From Lucinisca nassula (Eukaryota; Mollusca; Bivalvia; Lucinida; Lucinidae): a DNA stretch of 64,000 bases. Below, piece by piece: positions 21,553 to 30,898 of this stretch. The position numbers and the translations under genes were made by a program. The notes beneath the pieces were generated by a model, which was not told the DNA's origin, ran no database searches, and worked only from the letters and a program-made list of their open reading frames with translations. The stretch covers positions 222,041,234 through 222,105,233 of the forward strand of contig OY757010.1 in the NCBI GenBank assembly GCA_963580285.1, read 5' to 3'. Numbering within the stretch: position 1 is the stretch's first letter; each line of letters starts with the position of its first letter.

Positions 21553-22492
21553 ATCAGAATCAGAATTGCTACTGGTGACACGTCAAATGACATTCATATA
21601 CCAGGACCTGTGATGTGGGAAGTTACTCCCTAGCTCTAACCAAAGAGGTAAATTTAGCTACACAATCATCAGCACCTTCAGCTGTCGAAATAATCAAATC
21701 GGGAAGGGCATTCCAATCTCTAATGGTTCTGGGGAAGAACGACTCTTTATAAATGTCAGTTTTTGCGCTAAGGGTCTGAAACGCCAACGAATGGTGATTT
21801 CTACAGTGTCTAGCTGGGGGAACAAGGTCATCTGTTGGAATGCTGGCAGCACCCTTTAGACCTTTGTATAAAAGGATTAGCCTACTGTCTTTTCTCTTTT
21901 TCTTGAGAGACTCCCATTTTAATTTTCCAAGTATTCAAGTCATGCTCCCAGTTTCAAAGCAGTAATTGCCTATTACAAATCTAGCAGCTCTATTCTGAAC
22001 TTTCTCAATTTCATCGTTAAGGACCACTCCACTGGGGTCCCAGATACAAGTACCATATTCCAAGATTGGGTGAACAAGACCTTTATATGCGGCCTCTTTT
22101 ACATCCTGGGGGCACTGATGAAGATTTCGCCTCAGGAAACCAAGCGTTCTATTTGCCTTAGTACACATGTTGCAAATATGAGTATTCCATCTCAAGTTGT
22201 GTGAGATTGTCACTCCAAGGTATTTAATGGAGTCAACATTCTCGAGGACCGTTCCCTCTAAGGTGTAAGAAGCCTCAACTTTATTAGATCTCTTCCTAGT
22301 TATCTGCATAATATTGCATTTAACTGGCTGAAATCTCATGCCCCATTTACGTGCCCAACATCCTAATCTATCTATGTCAGCCTGAAGTTTCAATGAGTCA
22401 TCTGTATCTCTAATTTCCCCGGTAACAAACACTGTTATCTGCGAACAGTCTTATTTCTGAGTCAATGTCAGTGGAAGTATCATTGATGTACA
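21553..22492 (-). pseudogene. CR1-like copy 2, 3' part (RT C-terminus)
   Basis: Minus-strand 3' half of a CR1-like element. The frame 22432-21935 encodes DRLGCWARKWGMRF and WDPSGVVLNDEIEKVQ, and the rest to the 3' terminus at 21553 is in shifted frames. A +1 C near 22417 and a stop at 21935 break it. The sequence stops abruptly at 22492 in the codons for LYIND and resumes at 32933, on the other side of the inserted foldback-like element. Confidence 0.8.
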
Positions 22493-22638
22493 GGTTCCGG
22501 GTCGTTTCGCCCGTGGGTCGTTTCGCCGGGTCGTTTCGCCCTGAGTCGTTTCGCCCTGATTTTGGGGGTGGGTCGTTTCGCCCTTACCTGGTGGGTCGTT
22601 TCGCCCATGAGTCGTTTCGCCCGTGGGTTGTTTCGCCG
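22493..22638 (+). repeat. Left terminal array of the 10.4-kb element
   Basis: Eight units of (G/A)GTCGTTTCGCC(C), separated by 3-20 bp. Open frames across it are repeat artefacts. Confidence 0.85.
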
Positions 22639-22639
22639 C

Positions 22640-24118
22640 AATTATATTTTAAGGGAGTGGCAAACGGAATGGGTGAGTAAATGGACAGATGGATGAATAA
22701 ATAAATGAATAAATGGGTGAATGGAGTTGTGCGTTGGTAGATGGACAGACGTATGGATGAACGGACGACATTTTTAATATACGGAGATAGATGATATAAT
22801 GAATGAATGAATGAATGAATGGAGAGTATTGGTAGCTGGAGAAACGGATTAATGAATGAAGTGATGATTGTGTAGATGGACGGACCGTTTCTTACGAGCA
22901 CCTGAGCAGAAATATGAAGCATATAAGAATCTTTGATCAGAACATTTTTGATTTTTTTATTTGGTGGTAGAATTTTCCAGTATTTGAATAAGCATATAAG
23001 AATCTTTGATCAGAACATTTTTTATATTTTTTATTTGGTGGTAAAATTTTCCAGTATTTGAATAAGCATGTTTTCGTAATGCAAACTATTAAACAGACCA
23101 GTATGATAACAGAGCCGTGCGACATAGTGCAGGTTTTCACATCTCTAAAATGACTACTTTTATTTTTACTTTTTTATGAAAAGCTGTGGTATTTTTTCTT
23201 ATCTATACTGCGAACATATTTTTAGGCGGTTGTAACGAGTACCCACAACTTTTGTCTGTCTTGTAGCAGAAATAACAAAAATAATGTATATCCCAATAAA
23301 CCCCAGTTTTCGCCATATAAGGTGGGGTTTAGGGCATGTTCATTCCAGGGATTTGTTAATGGGATGCTATAGTTTCATGTTATGCTTTTTTATATATTTA
23401 TAATGTAAAATTTATGTTTTGTTGCGCATAAAATTATGGGGAAAATGATAAGAAAGTATAAAACGTTACGTTTCTATTCCTACCAAGGTTGAGCTACAGT
23501 AGAGTCTGTATAAAAATTAAACCAACTTTTTACACATGACACTTAATGTGTAATATTAATTATTACTCTTTAAGTGACATTTTTGTTAACTTTTATTCAG
23601 ACACCACTGTTTAAAAATATTTTGTTTATTGAAATTGAGGTTAAACGTCCCCGTCAACACAGTTAACGTAATAAACGTAACCAGTTACATCAAGTCACTA
23701 TTTGTGCAGAAAGAACAACTGATAAGTAAATAAAATATCATATTAGTAAGTCTATGCAATAACGCCCCCCCACCCCCTAAACCGAACTTTAAACAGTGAA
23801 AATGAGTTTTAGTATATACTTTAATTTCGATTGGAAGCCATTTAGATTGGATTGGTGATACCCCTGTTTAATTTAGACAGTCTACTGACGTAACTGGGAA
23901 AACCCTGTTCAAATATGTGCGCAACAGATAAGGCTGCATACCGCATTTACATAGACGGTCACTCCTCGAGTACAGAATGAGTACTGTAAACACATTTAAA
24001 ATTTACCTGTATGCAGCTTATCCGGACTGGTTGCCGGTTGTTATCGCTTTATAAATAGACATCGACCAATTCCAAGAATTGGTCCTGTAAATTAACAAGT
24101 ATAAGCTTTTACAAAATG
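22640..24118. other. Body of the 10.4-kb element, left part
   Basis: ATGA/ATAA-rich low-complexity sequence to about 22880. A direct duplication of a roughly 73-bp unit follows (22920-22992 and 22993-23065). An M-family repeat is at 23110-23360 (CCGTGCGACATAGTGC, ACGAGTACCCACAA and a TAAACCCCAG block). From 23361 on there is AT-rich sequence without genes. Confidence 0.5.
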
Positions 24119-24143
24119 CCCCCCCCCCCCCCCCCCCCCCCCC
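24119..24143. repeat. Poly-C run
   Basis: About 24 consecutive C at the head of SINE-X copy 1. Similar G/C runs sit at 41668-41697 and 52327-52346. Confidence 0.8.
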
Positions 24144-24173
24144 GCACATCGGGGCTTAAAGAGAAATAGATAG
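24144..24173 (+). repeat. SINE-X copy 1, 5' part
   Basis: ATCGGGGCTTAAAGAGAAAT is the 5' end of the X repeat. The LTR retrotransposon at 24174-30649 splits it, and the rest is at 30650-30898. Confidence 0.75.
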
Positions 24174-24726
24174 TGTTACGAGCCAGGCGTAGCAGAAAGA
24201 AAAAGCAAACAAGCCTTTTGGAAAAATTTAACAAAATTTATTTACAAGTTAACTTTAACCTGCAGAAGTAAGAAAATTAAATGTACTTAGCTCTGAATGA
24301 AATATCCTGAATGAATCTATTTTCCTTGATCCCACAGAATTCACAGTCCAAAATGAAAAGTAATATCCTTTAACAATCCAACACAGAATTTAGAAATAAC
24401 TTTCCTTATAAGCCCAAACATCAAACTCCAAAGTCTGCCTCAATGAGAAAAATCAAGCTCTTTTATAGACCCTAAGATTTCTCTAGAACATTCCAGAGGG
24501 CTGTGGAATAAGATGATATAATTTTCTAAAAATAATGCAAACCTGAACTTTCTGGAAGGTTCCAAAGTACTTTTCCTTGTAAACATGTTGTTTACAAATA
24601 GAAATTAATCTGTGACTCAGTTTTCTAGAATCTTCTATAAGAAGATTAACAAGATATTTATAGCACTATTAGGTCAACAGTGGGGTGAAAGTGGGAATCA
24701 GAAAAAATAAATTCTTATGCATAACA
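24174..24726 (-). repeat. 3' LTR
   Basis: 553 bp, TG...CA ends. It matches 30097-30649 base for base as far as I could compare. It contains the repeated words TTCTAGAA and AGAACATTCCAGAGG, resembling heat-shock-type nGAAn elements, which is only suggestive. Confidence 0.92.
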
Positions 24727-24738
24727 CTCCCCCTCTTC
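24727..24738 (-). promoter_or_regulatory. Polypurine tract
   Basis: On the minus strand GAAGAGGGGGAG lies directly before the 3' LTR. This is the expected plus-strand DNA primer site of an LTR retrotransposon. Confidence 0.75.
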
Positions 24739-24871
24739 GAGGAAAAGAAAGATTTATGTAATAAAGCTTTCTTTTGCTTTAAGAATAATAAAATATTGAG
24801 CATAGCATATAAAATTACATGTATCTACAATCCACTTTAGTAGGAAAGAAAAACACAACTCCTGACACCGC

Positions 24872-25330
24872 TCAGGCTCTTGAAAGGGCATCAGGGATAA
24901 TGTTATCTCTCCCTCTGATATGTCTTATGTCTAAATTATACTCTTGTAGCATAAGACTCCACCTGAGCAACCGCTGATTTTTGTTTTTCATTTTATGTAT
25001 GAAAGTCAGTGGATTGTGATCACTGAAAACAACAATCGGTGCAGTAGTAGGGGTAAGATAAACTTCGAAATGTTGCAGAGCAAGAATCAGAGACAAGCAC
25101 TCTTTCTCTATGGTAGAGTAATTTCTCTGATGCTTATTAAACTTTTTGGAAAAGTAGCAAACTGGATGATCCACACCATTTCCATCTTCCTGCAACAAAA
25201 CACTACCTGCACCTACGTCACTAGCATCTACAGCTAGCTTAAACTCCTTTTCAAAGTTTGGTGCTAAGAGAACTGGTTCACTCTTGAGTATGGCTTTAAG
25301 TTTATCAAAAGCATTTTGGCATATTGCATC
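24872..25330 (-). pseudogene. RNase H region of the Gmr1-like Pol
   Basis: Same frame as the large ORF but downstream of its stop at 25331-25333. Contains VDASDVGAGSVLLQ, the CYFSKKFNKHQRNYSTIEKE region, SDHNPLTF and the end motif DALSRA, the usual gypsy RNase H order. It would remove RNA from RNA-DNA hybrids. In this copy it cannot be made as part of the polyprotein without read-through. Confidence 0.85.
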
Positions 25331-28300
25331 TCAATGGAATTTTGTTCTTTTGCTGAGCAAATTTGTCAAAGGCTCAGCAATGACAGAGAAATTATTACAG
25401 AACTTCCTGTAATAACCAGCCATACCAAGAAATCGCATCAGCTGTCTTTTGCACGTGGGTACGGGAAAATTTGAGATGGCCTCAACTTTAGCATCAATGG
25501 GCTTCACATGACCTTGACCTACAACATGACCTAGAAATGTCAAACTTGCATGGCAGAATTCACTTTTAGCAAGATTGATTGTCAATTTGGCATTACTCAG
25601 TCTATCAAAGAATGCTCGAATAGTCCCAAGATGTTGATTCCACTGGTCGTTGTATATGATAGCATCATCGATATAAGCACTGCAGCCTTCCAGCCCCGCA
25701 ATTACCATGTTTATTAAGCGTTGAAATGTTGCCGGAGAGTTTTTCGTTCCAAATGGCATGACTTTATAGTTAAATAATCCGTCTGGTGTTGTGAATGCCA
25801 AAACCTCCTTTGCTCTATCTGTGAGTGGAATTTGCCAAAATCCTTTCAGAAGGTCGAATTTCGTTATGTATTTGGCATTCCCGATGTTATCAATGCAGTC
25901 ATCCATTCTTGGAATAGGAAAGCTATCTGTTTTACTTAAGGAATTAACTTTCCTAAAATCTGTACACATACGATATGTCCCATCAGGTTTTGGTACAAGA
26001 ATACAAGGAGAACTCCACTCACTTTGGCTTGGTTCAATAAAGTCATTGTCTAATAGATACTGAACTTCTTCTTTAAGATATTTTTGTTTTACAGGATTCA
26101 TCCTGTATGGGTGTTGTTTTACAGGTTTAGACCCATTTATGTCCACATCGTGAAATATTTTGTCTGTCCGTGTTGGAATGTCAGGAAATAAGTGTTCATA
26201 TTCAAAAATCAGCTGTTTCAGTTCATTCCGCTGATTTGGCTCTAGATGTGACAGTTTCTGGTCAAGATTCCGTAGAATGTCAGAATTCTGAAGTTTTGAT
26301 GATGTGGGATCCGATTTCACTGAATTAATATCCTCACAGTCATTGTCACATGAATTAAGTGGAACAGAGCTAACTAGATTGACTGATGTTAAAGATGTAT
26401 TGTCCCTATCTATGTATTCCTTGAGCATGTTAATATGACATAGCTGCTTTAGCTTGCGCCTCCCAGGAGTGTTTATTATGTAATTTACGTCACTGATCTT
26501 TTTGTCTACAGTGTATGGACCATAATACCTGGCCTGCAACGATTTTCCTGGAATAGGCAAAAGAGCTAGTACCTTATCACCTGGTTTAAAATTCCTTTCT
26601 TTTGTCCCTATGTCATATAGCTGTTTCATTTTCCTTTGGGCTGACTGAAGATTGGTCCGAGCAGCCTCACAAGCTTTTGAAAGTCTAGTTTTGAAATCAG
26701 ACACATACTGAAGTAAATTCAGGGAGGTGTCATCATTGGAGAGAAATTTCTCTTTGAGAAGTTTCAAAGGACCACGAACAGTATGGCCAAATACTAATTC
26801 AAATGGACTGAAGCCAAGAGATTCTTGCACAGATTCTCTAACAGCAAATAAAAGGAGGTGGATGCCTTCATCCCAATCCTTCTCTGTGTCAAAGCAATAT
26901 GATCTTATCATGTTTTTCAATGTTTGATGGAATCTTTCAAGGGCGCCTTGACTTTCAGGATGATAGGCCGATGACTTATACTGTACAATGCCAAGTTCAT
27001 GCATTACTTGTTGAAATATTCCAGACATAAAATTTGAGCCTTGGTCTGACTGAATAGATTTAGGAAGCCCAACAAATGTGAAAAACTTCACTAAGGCCTT
27101 GACGATTGTCTTAGTTTTGATATTTCTTAAAGGAATGGCTTCAGGAAAACGTGTGGAAGCACACATAATAGTCAAAAGATATTCACAGCCAGACTTAGTT
27201 CTGGGCAAGGGACCCACACAGTCTATAATTATTCGACTGAAAGGTTCATCAAAAGCAGGTATAGGCTGCAAGTGAGCCTTAGGTATAGTCTGATTGGGTT
27301 TTCCTACCATTTGACATGTATGACAGGACCTACAATGCTGAGAAACATCTGATTTTAACCCAGGCCAGTAAAAATGATTAAGAATCTTGTGATAGGTTTT
27401 ATTTACACCTAAATGTCCTGACATGGGAGTTTCATGTGCCAAGTTTAATATTTCAGGACGGTAAATCCGTGGAACCACTATCTGATGGTTGACAGTCCAC
27501 TCGTCTTCTGCTGAGACGTCTGGTGGACGCCATTTTCTCATAAGAATGTCATTTTTGACATAATAACCGACTGGGACCTGAGATACTTCCTGCTCATCTA
27601 AAGCCCTTTCAAACAAAGGCGAAATTTCAGGATCCTTGTGCTGTTCTATAGCTAGTTGAGACCCGGACATTTTATCTTGGCCTAGATCGAAAGATGAGTT
27701 ATTCTCATGAAAATCTGTCTGCTTATCAGGCAGGCTTGAAGACAGAGACCTTGTTATCTCGTCATTAAAAGACTGACCCAAAAAGGTATCAGTAAAATCA
27801 AAATCCTGTTTCCCATCAGTTTGCTTGGCCTTACGTGCCATAGCCCTTGTGACTGCACAAGACGGATAAAGATCAGGAATTTCCTGCTCAATGGGATCAG
27901 GCGGTTGGTCTATGCAAGGATTAGTAGTCAAAAGTGGGTTTACCACAACCTTATCTCCAGCTAAGTCATTGCCTAGCAACAAATGAACACCTTTAAAAGG
28001 TAAAGAAGGTCTAATGCCAACAGCCACTGAACCGGATACCAAGTCTGATGACAAATAAACGTTATGAAGCGGAACATTAACAAATCCACATTCCACACCC
28101 TGAATAAGGACACTTTGGCCCATAGAAGTCTTCTCAGAAAAAGGCAGAGTATCTGCTAGAATAAGAGATTGAGAAGCTCCGGTATCTCGTAAGATTTTAA
28201 TAGGGGTAGGATGGGCATAACTGTCACCATTTAGTGACACAAAACCATCTGATAAGAATGGTTCATAACACTCCATAACTGTATCAGTCTCAGATAATTT

Positions 28301-29785
28301 GGTATCAGAAAGAGTTTTCTCCCTTACACAAGACTGTGGTTTTGGCCTTATAGAAGTCAAGCCTGTAGGCTTAAGTTCCTCTTGTCTTTCTCTTTCTTTT
28401 CTTCGCTTTAATTTTAAACATTCAGAGATCAAATGACCTGTATTTTTACAATAATAACAAACTACTTGAGATTGAGATAAGGGATTCTGGTCTTTGTTTT
28501 CACCAGAAGGTTTGGAAAAATTCTGGCTTCTGTTTTCACCAGAAGGTTTGGAAGGATTCTGGCTTTTATTTTCACCAGAAAGTTTGGGCATAGTACTAGA
28601 TGTATGGCTATAACTACCAGAAGGATTACTGGGATAGAATCTTGGACCTGTCTGTGGATTATAAGGTTTTCGAGGATAAGGCCTGTTCACAAATGAGACT
28701 TTATGAGTCAAAGCATAATCATCTGCCAAACGAGAAGCTTCCTCCAAAGTTTCAACCTGTCTCTCATCGAGAAAAGATTTAATGTCTGAATTTATGCACC
28801 GTTTGAACTCTTCAACAAGGACAAGCTGTCTAAGTTTGTCATGATCAGAGCCTACTTTTTTAGAAGAACACCACCTATCAAATAACTGTTCTTTGGTTCG
28901 AGCAAATTCTATATGGGTCTGGGAAATTTCTTTTTTACAATTCCTAAATTTTTGCCTGTAAGCTTCGGGGACCAACTCATATGCCTTAAGAATAAGCTCC
29001 TTAACCAAATCATAGTCTGAGCTTTGCTCGACAGTCAGCTGAGTGTAAATGTCTCGAGCCTTTCCGACAACAACGCTTTGCAAAAGTAAGGTCCAATGCT
29101 CTTTTGGCCATTTTAAATTTTCTGCAACTTTTTCAAAATGCAAAAAATACTTATCTACCTCTTTTTCCTGAAATGGCGGAACTAATCTTATGTGCTTTGT
29201 GGCATCAAAGTAACTGCCAGAGTCAAAAACAGGGGTATGTTTCAACCTATCCTGACCCTGGAGTTCCATTTCCTTCAGCCTTAATTGAAATTGCCTTTCC
29301 CTCTCATTTTCTTCAATACTATATCTCATTTTTTCCTTTTCTAACTCAATCCGTTCCTCCATTTCTCTTTGTTTTTCTTCCTGCTCTAATTTTTCTTTTC
29401 GAATTCGTTCTTCCATTTCTAATCTTTCCATCTGCATTTGTCTCTGCATTTCCCTTTCTTTTTCTTCCTTTTCCATTTTTTCTTTCTGTATGCGTTCTTC
29501 CATCTCTAATCTTAATTTTTCTAATTCAATTTGCCTTCCAATTTCGATTTGTCTCATTTGCAGTTCAGTATGTGAAACCATAATGAGAGACAAAGCAGAT
29601 GGATCGAAAAGTTCTTCATCAACAAAAAACTGTACCAAAATATTCTTAATTTCATGCTTCTTCATGCTTGTTTTGATAGCAGTGACCCCATAATGGGAAG
29701 CAATATCTAGCAAATCTGTCCTTTTGGCCAGATCAAACAACTCCTGAGTAGGCTGAGCCAAAAAGCTTCTCAAATCAAACGACAT
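25331..29785 (-). CDS. Gag-PR-INT-RT polyprotein of a Gmr1-like element
   Basis: 1484 residues from an ATG near the end of the leader. Residues about 75-185 are a charged coiled coil with an internal duplication (RLEMEERI twice). Residues about 275-365 form a SCAN-like capsid region (YRQKFRN ... LVLVEEFKRCI ... LEEASRLADDY). A CCHC knuckle is at about 443-456 (CYYCKNTGHLISEC) and the protease motif DTGAS at about 530. The integrase at about 770-1100 has an HHCC finger, catalytic D, D and E with D(35)E spacing (IIIDCVGP, SDQGSNF, ALERFHQT) and a GPY/F module (YYGPY). The RT at about 1190-1480 has FDLLKGFWQIPL, MPFGTKNSPATFQ and YIDD. Gag and Pol share one frame. The stop at 25331-25333 falls where the frame otherwise continues into RNase H, so it looks like a point mutation. 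Confidence 0.92.
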   Translation of the reverse strand: MSFDLRSFLAQPTQELFDLAKRTDLLDIASHYGVTAIKTSMKKHEIKNILVQFFVDEELFDPSALSLIMVSHTELQMRQIEIGRQIELEKLRLEMEERIQKEKMEKEEKEREMQRQMQMERLEMEERIRKEKLEQEEKQREMEERIELEKEKMRYSIEENERERQFQLRLKEMELQGQDRLKHTPVFDSGSYFDATKHIRLVPPFQEKEVDKYFLHFEKVAENLKWPKEHWTLLLQSVVVGKARDIYTQLTVEQSSDYDLVKELILKAYELVPEAYRQKFRNCKKEISQTHIEFARTKEQLFDRWCSSKKVGSDHDKLRQLVLVEEFKRCINSDIKSFLDERQVETLEEASRLADDYALTHKVSFVNRPYPRKPYNPQTGPRFYPSNPSGSYSHTSSTMPKLSGENKSQNPSKPSGENRSQNFSKPSGENKDQNPLSQSQVVCYYCKNTGHLISECLKLKRRKERERQEELKPTGLTSIRPKPQSCVREKTLSDTKLSETDTVMECYEPFLSDGFVSLNGDSYAHPTPIKILRDTGASQSLILADTLPFSEKTSMGQSVLIQGVECGFVNVPLHNVYLSSDLVSGSVAVGIRPSLPFKGVHLLLGNDLAGDKVVVNPLLTTNPCIDQPPDPIEQEIPDLYPSCAVTRAMARKAKQTDGKQDFDFTDTFLGQSFNDEITRSLSSSLPDKQTDFHENNSSFDLGQDKMSGSQLAIEQHKDPEISPLFERALDEQEVSQVPVGYYVKNDILMRKWRPPDVSAEDEWTVNHQIVVPRIYRPEILNLAHETPMSGHLGVNKTYHKILNHFYWPGLKSDVSQHCRSCHTCQMVGKPNQTIPKAHLQPIPAFDEPFSRIIIDCVGPLPRTKSGCEYLLTIMCASTRFPEAIPLRNIKTKTIVKALVKFFTFVGLPKSIQSDQGSNFMSGIFQQVMHELGIVQYKSSAYHPESQGALERFHQTLKNMIRSYCFDTEKDWDEGIHLLLFAVRESVQESLGFSPFELVFGHTVRGPLKLLKEKFLSNDDTSLNLLQYVSDFKTRLSKACEAARTNLQSAQRKMKQLYDIGTKERNFKPGDKVLALLPIPGKSLQARYYGPYTVDKKISDVNYIINTPGRRKLKQLCHINMLKEYIDRDNTSLTSVNLVSSVPLNSCDNDCEDINSVKSDPTSSKLQNSDILRNLDQKLSHLEPNQRNELKQLIFEYEHLFPDIPTRTDKIFHDVDINGSKPVKQHPYRMNPVKQKYLKEEVQYLLDNDFIEPSQSEWSSPCILVPKPDGTYRMCTDFRKVNSLSKTDSFPIPRMDDCIDNIGNAKYITKFDLLKGFWQIPLTDRAKEVLAFTTPDGLFNYKVMPFGTKNSPATFQRLINMVIAGLEGCSAYIDDAIIYNDQWNQHLGTIRAFFDRLSNAKLTINLAKSEFCHASLTFLGHVVGQGHVKPIDAKVEAISNFPVPTCKRQLMRFLGMAGYYRKFCNNFSVIAEPLTNLLSKRTKFH

Positions 29786-30073
29786 GTTTGCTTTTTGTTT
29801 GTATTATAACGTAAGTATGGTAATTCAGATTAAGGTTAATTTGACAAAGTTTTTTTTTTTTTTTTTTTTTTGAAATGACAAGCTCAACCAAAATTTCACA
29901 TGAAATGACAAGTACTATTTCATCTGAAATGACAATTCATATGAAATGACAATCCCCTATATGCCTATAGGGAAATACCAATTCTGTGAAGCAACTGCCT
30001 AGTCTATTTGATAAGAAATGACAATTACCTGCCGTCACATGAAATGTCGGTTTTAAAATGCTCAAATGGTTTT
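29786..30073 (-). other. Leader of the LTR element with GAAATGACAA repeats
   Basis: Non-coding leader between primer site and Gag. It holds a poly-T run (about 29850-29871) and about six copies of the plus-strand word (T/C)(A/G)AAATGACAA, several inside CATATGAAATG or CATCTGAAATG. These could be packaging or structural repeats. Confidence 0.6.
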
Positions 30074-30091
30074 ATCCCGGACGAGCCCCCA
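30074..30091 (-). promoter_or_regulatory. Primer binding site, tRNA-Pro type
   Basis: On the minus strand TGGGGGCTCGTCCGGGAT lies 5 nt inside the 5' LTR. It is the sequence complementary to the 3' end of tRNA-Pro used by several retroelements. Confidence 0.85.
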
Positions 30092-30096
30092 ATTTC

Positions 30097-30649
30097 TGTT
30101 ACGAGCCAGGCGTAGCAGAAAGAAAAAGCAAACAAGCCTTTTGGAAAAATTTAACAAAATTTATTTACAAGTTAACTTTAACCTGCAGAAGTAAGAAAAT
30201 TAAATGTACTTAGCTCTGAATGAAATATCCTGAATGAATCTATTTTCCTTGATCCCACAGAATTCACAGTCCAAAATGAAAAGTAATATCCTTTAACAAT
30301 CCAACACAGAATTTAGAAATAACTTTCCTTATAAGCCCAAACATCAAACTCCAAAGTCTGCCTCAATGAGAAAAATCAAGCTCTTTTATAGACCCTAAGA
30401 TTTCTCTAGAACATTCCAGAGGGCTGTGGAATAAGATGATATAATTTTCTAAAAATAATGCAAACCTGAACTTTCTGGAAGGTTCCAAAGTACTTTTCCT
30501 TGTAAACATGTTGTTTACAAATAGAAATTAATCTGTGACTCAGTTTTCTAGAATCTTCTATAAGAAGATTAACAAGATATTTATAGCACTATTAGGTCAA
30601 CAGTGGGGTGAAAGTGGGAATCAGAAAAAATAAATTCTTATGCATAACA
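30097..30649 (-). repeat. 5' LTR
   Basis: 553 bp, upstream LTR in the element's own (minus) orientation; it should carry the promoter. It matches the 3' LTR throughout as read by eye. Confidence 0.92.
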
Positions 30650-30898
30650 ATAGGGCCGCATGCTGCTTCCATCCAGAGCTGAAACCGGTCGCAACCGAGT
30701 CCTGGTAAACTGCTTAGAGGGTCTAAGCCTGGCCAGGCAAAGTAGCTGGTGTTGGACCGTCCAAACATTTGCGGCAATGCTTGAGATGTCATTTCATCTC
30801 AATATCGGATAAAAATCTTAAAAATTGGAAGCAACGTTTCGAAAATGGCCTATATTGTGTTTAGCGGACGTTAAACCTTATATCAAACAAACAAATGA
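30650..30898 (+). repeat. SINE-X copy 1, 3' part
   Basis: Begins with the duplicated ATAG, then GGCCGCATGCTGCTTCCATC. It continues through GAGATGTCATTTCATCTCAA to AAACCTTATATCAAACAAAC. It joins the 5' part at 24144-24173 across the LTR element. Confidence 0.8.

Larger units (their letters stand above)
24174..30649 (-). mobile_element. Ty3/gypsy LTR retrotransposon, Gmr1-like domain order
   Basis: 6476 bp with two 553-bp LTRs that I find identical on reading, each TGTTACGAGC to TGCATAACA. It is flanked by the 4-bp duplication ATAG (24170-24173 and 30650-30653). Minus-strand order: LTR, primer site, leader, Gag, protease, integrase, RT, RNase H, polypurine tract, LTR. The integrase lies before the RT, unlike standard Ty3/gypsy and like Gmr1-type elements. 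Identical LTRs imply recent insertion. One in-frame stop interrupts the polyprotein before RNase H. Confidence 0.92.

Noticed and set aside
22493..22638. CRISPR-like array
   Set aside because: Short 12-mer units with 3-20-bp gaps in an animal genome, inverted at the far end; no cas genes. Transposon terminus fits better.
29104..29583. 159-codon plus-strand frame at 29.1 kb
   Set aside because: Antisense of the Gag coiled coil; the low-complexity GAA/TTC pattern keeps both strands open.
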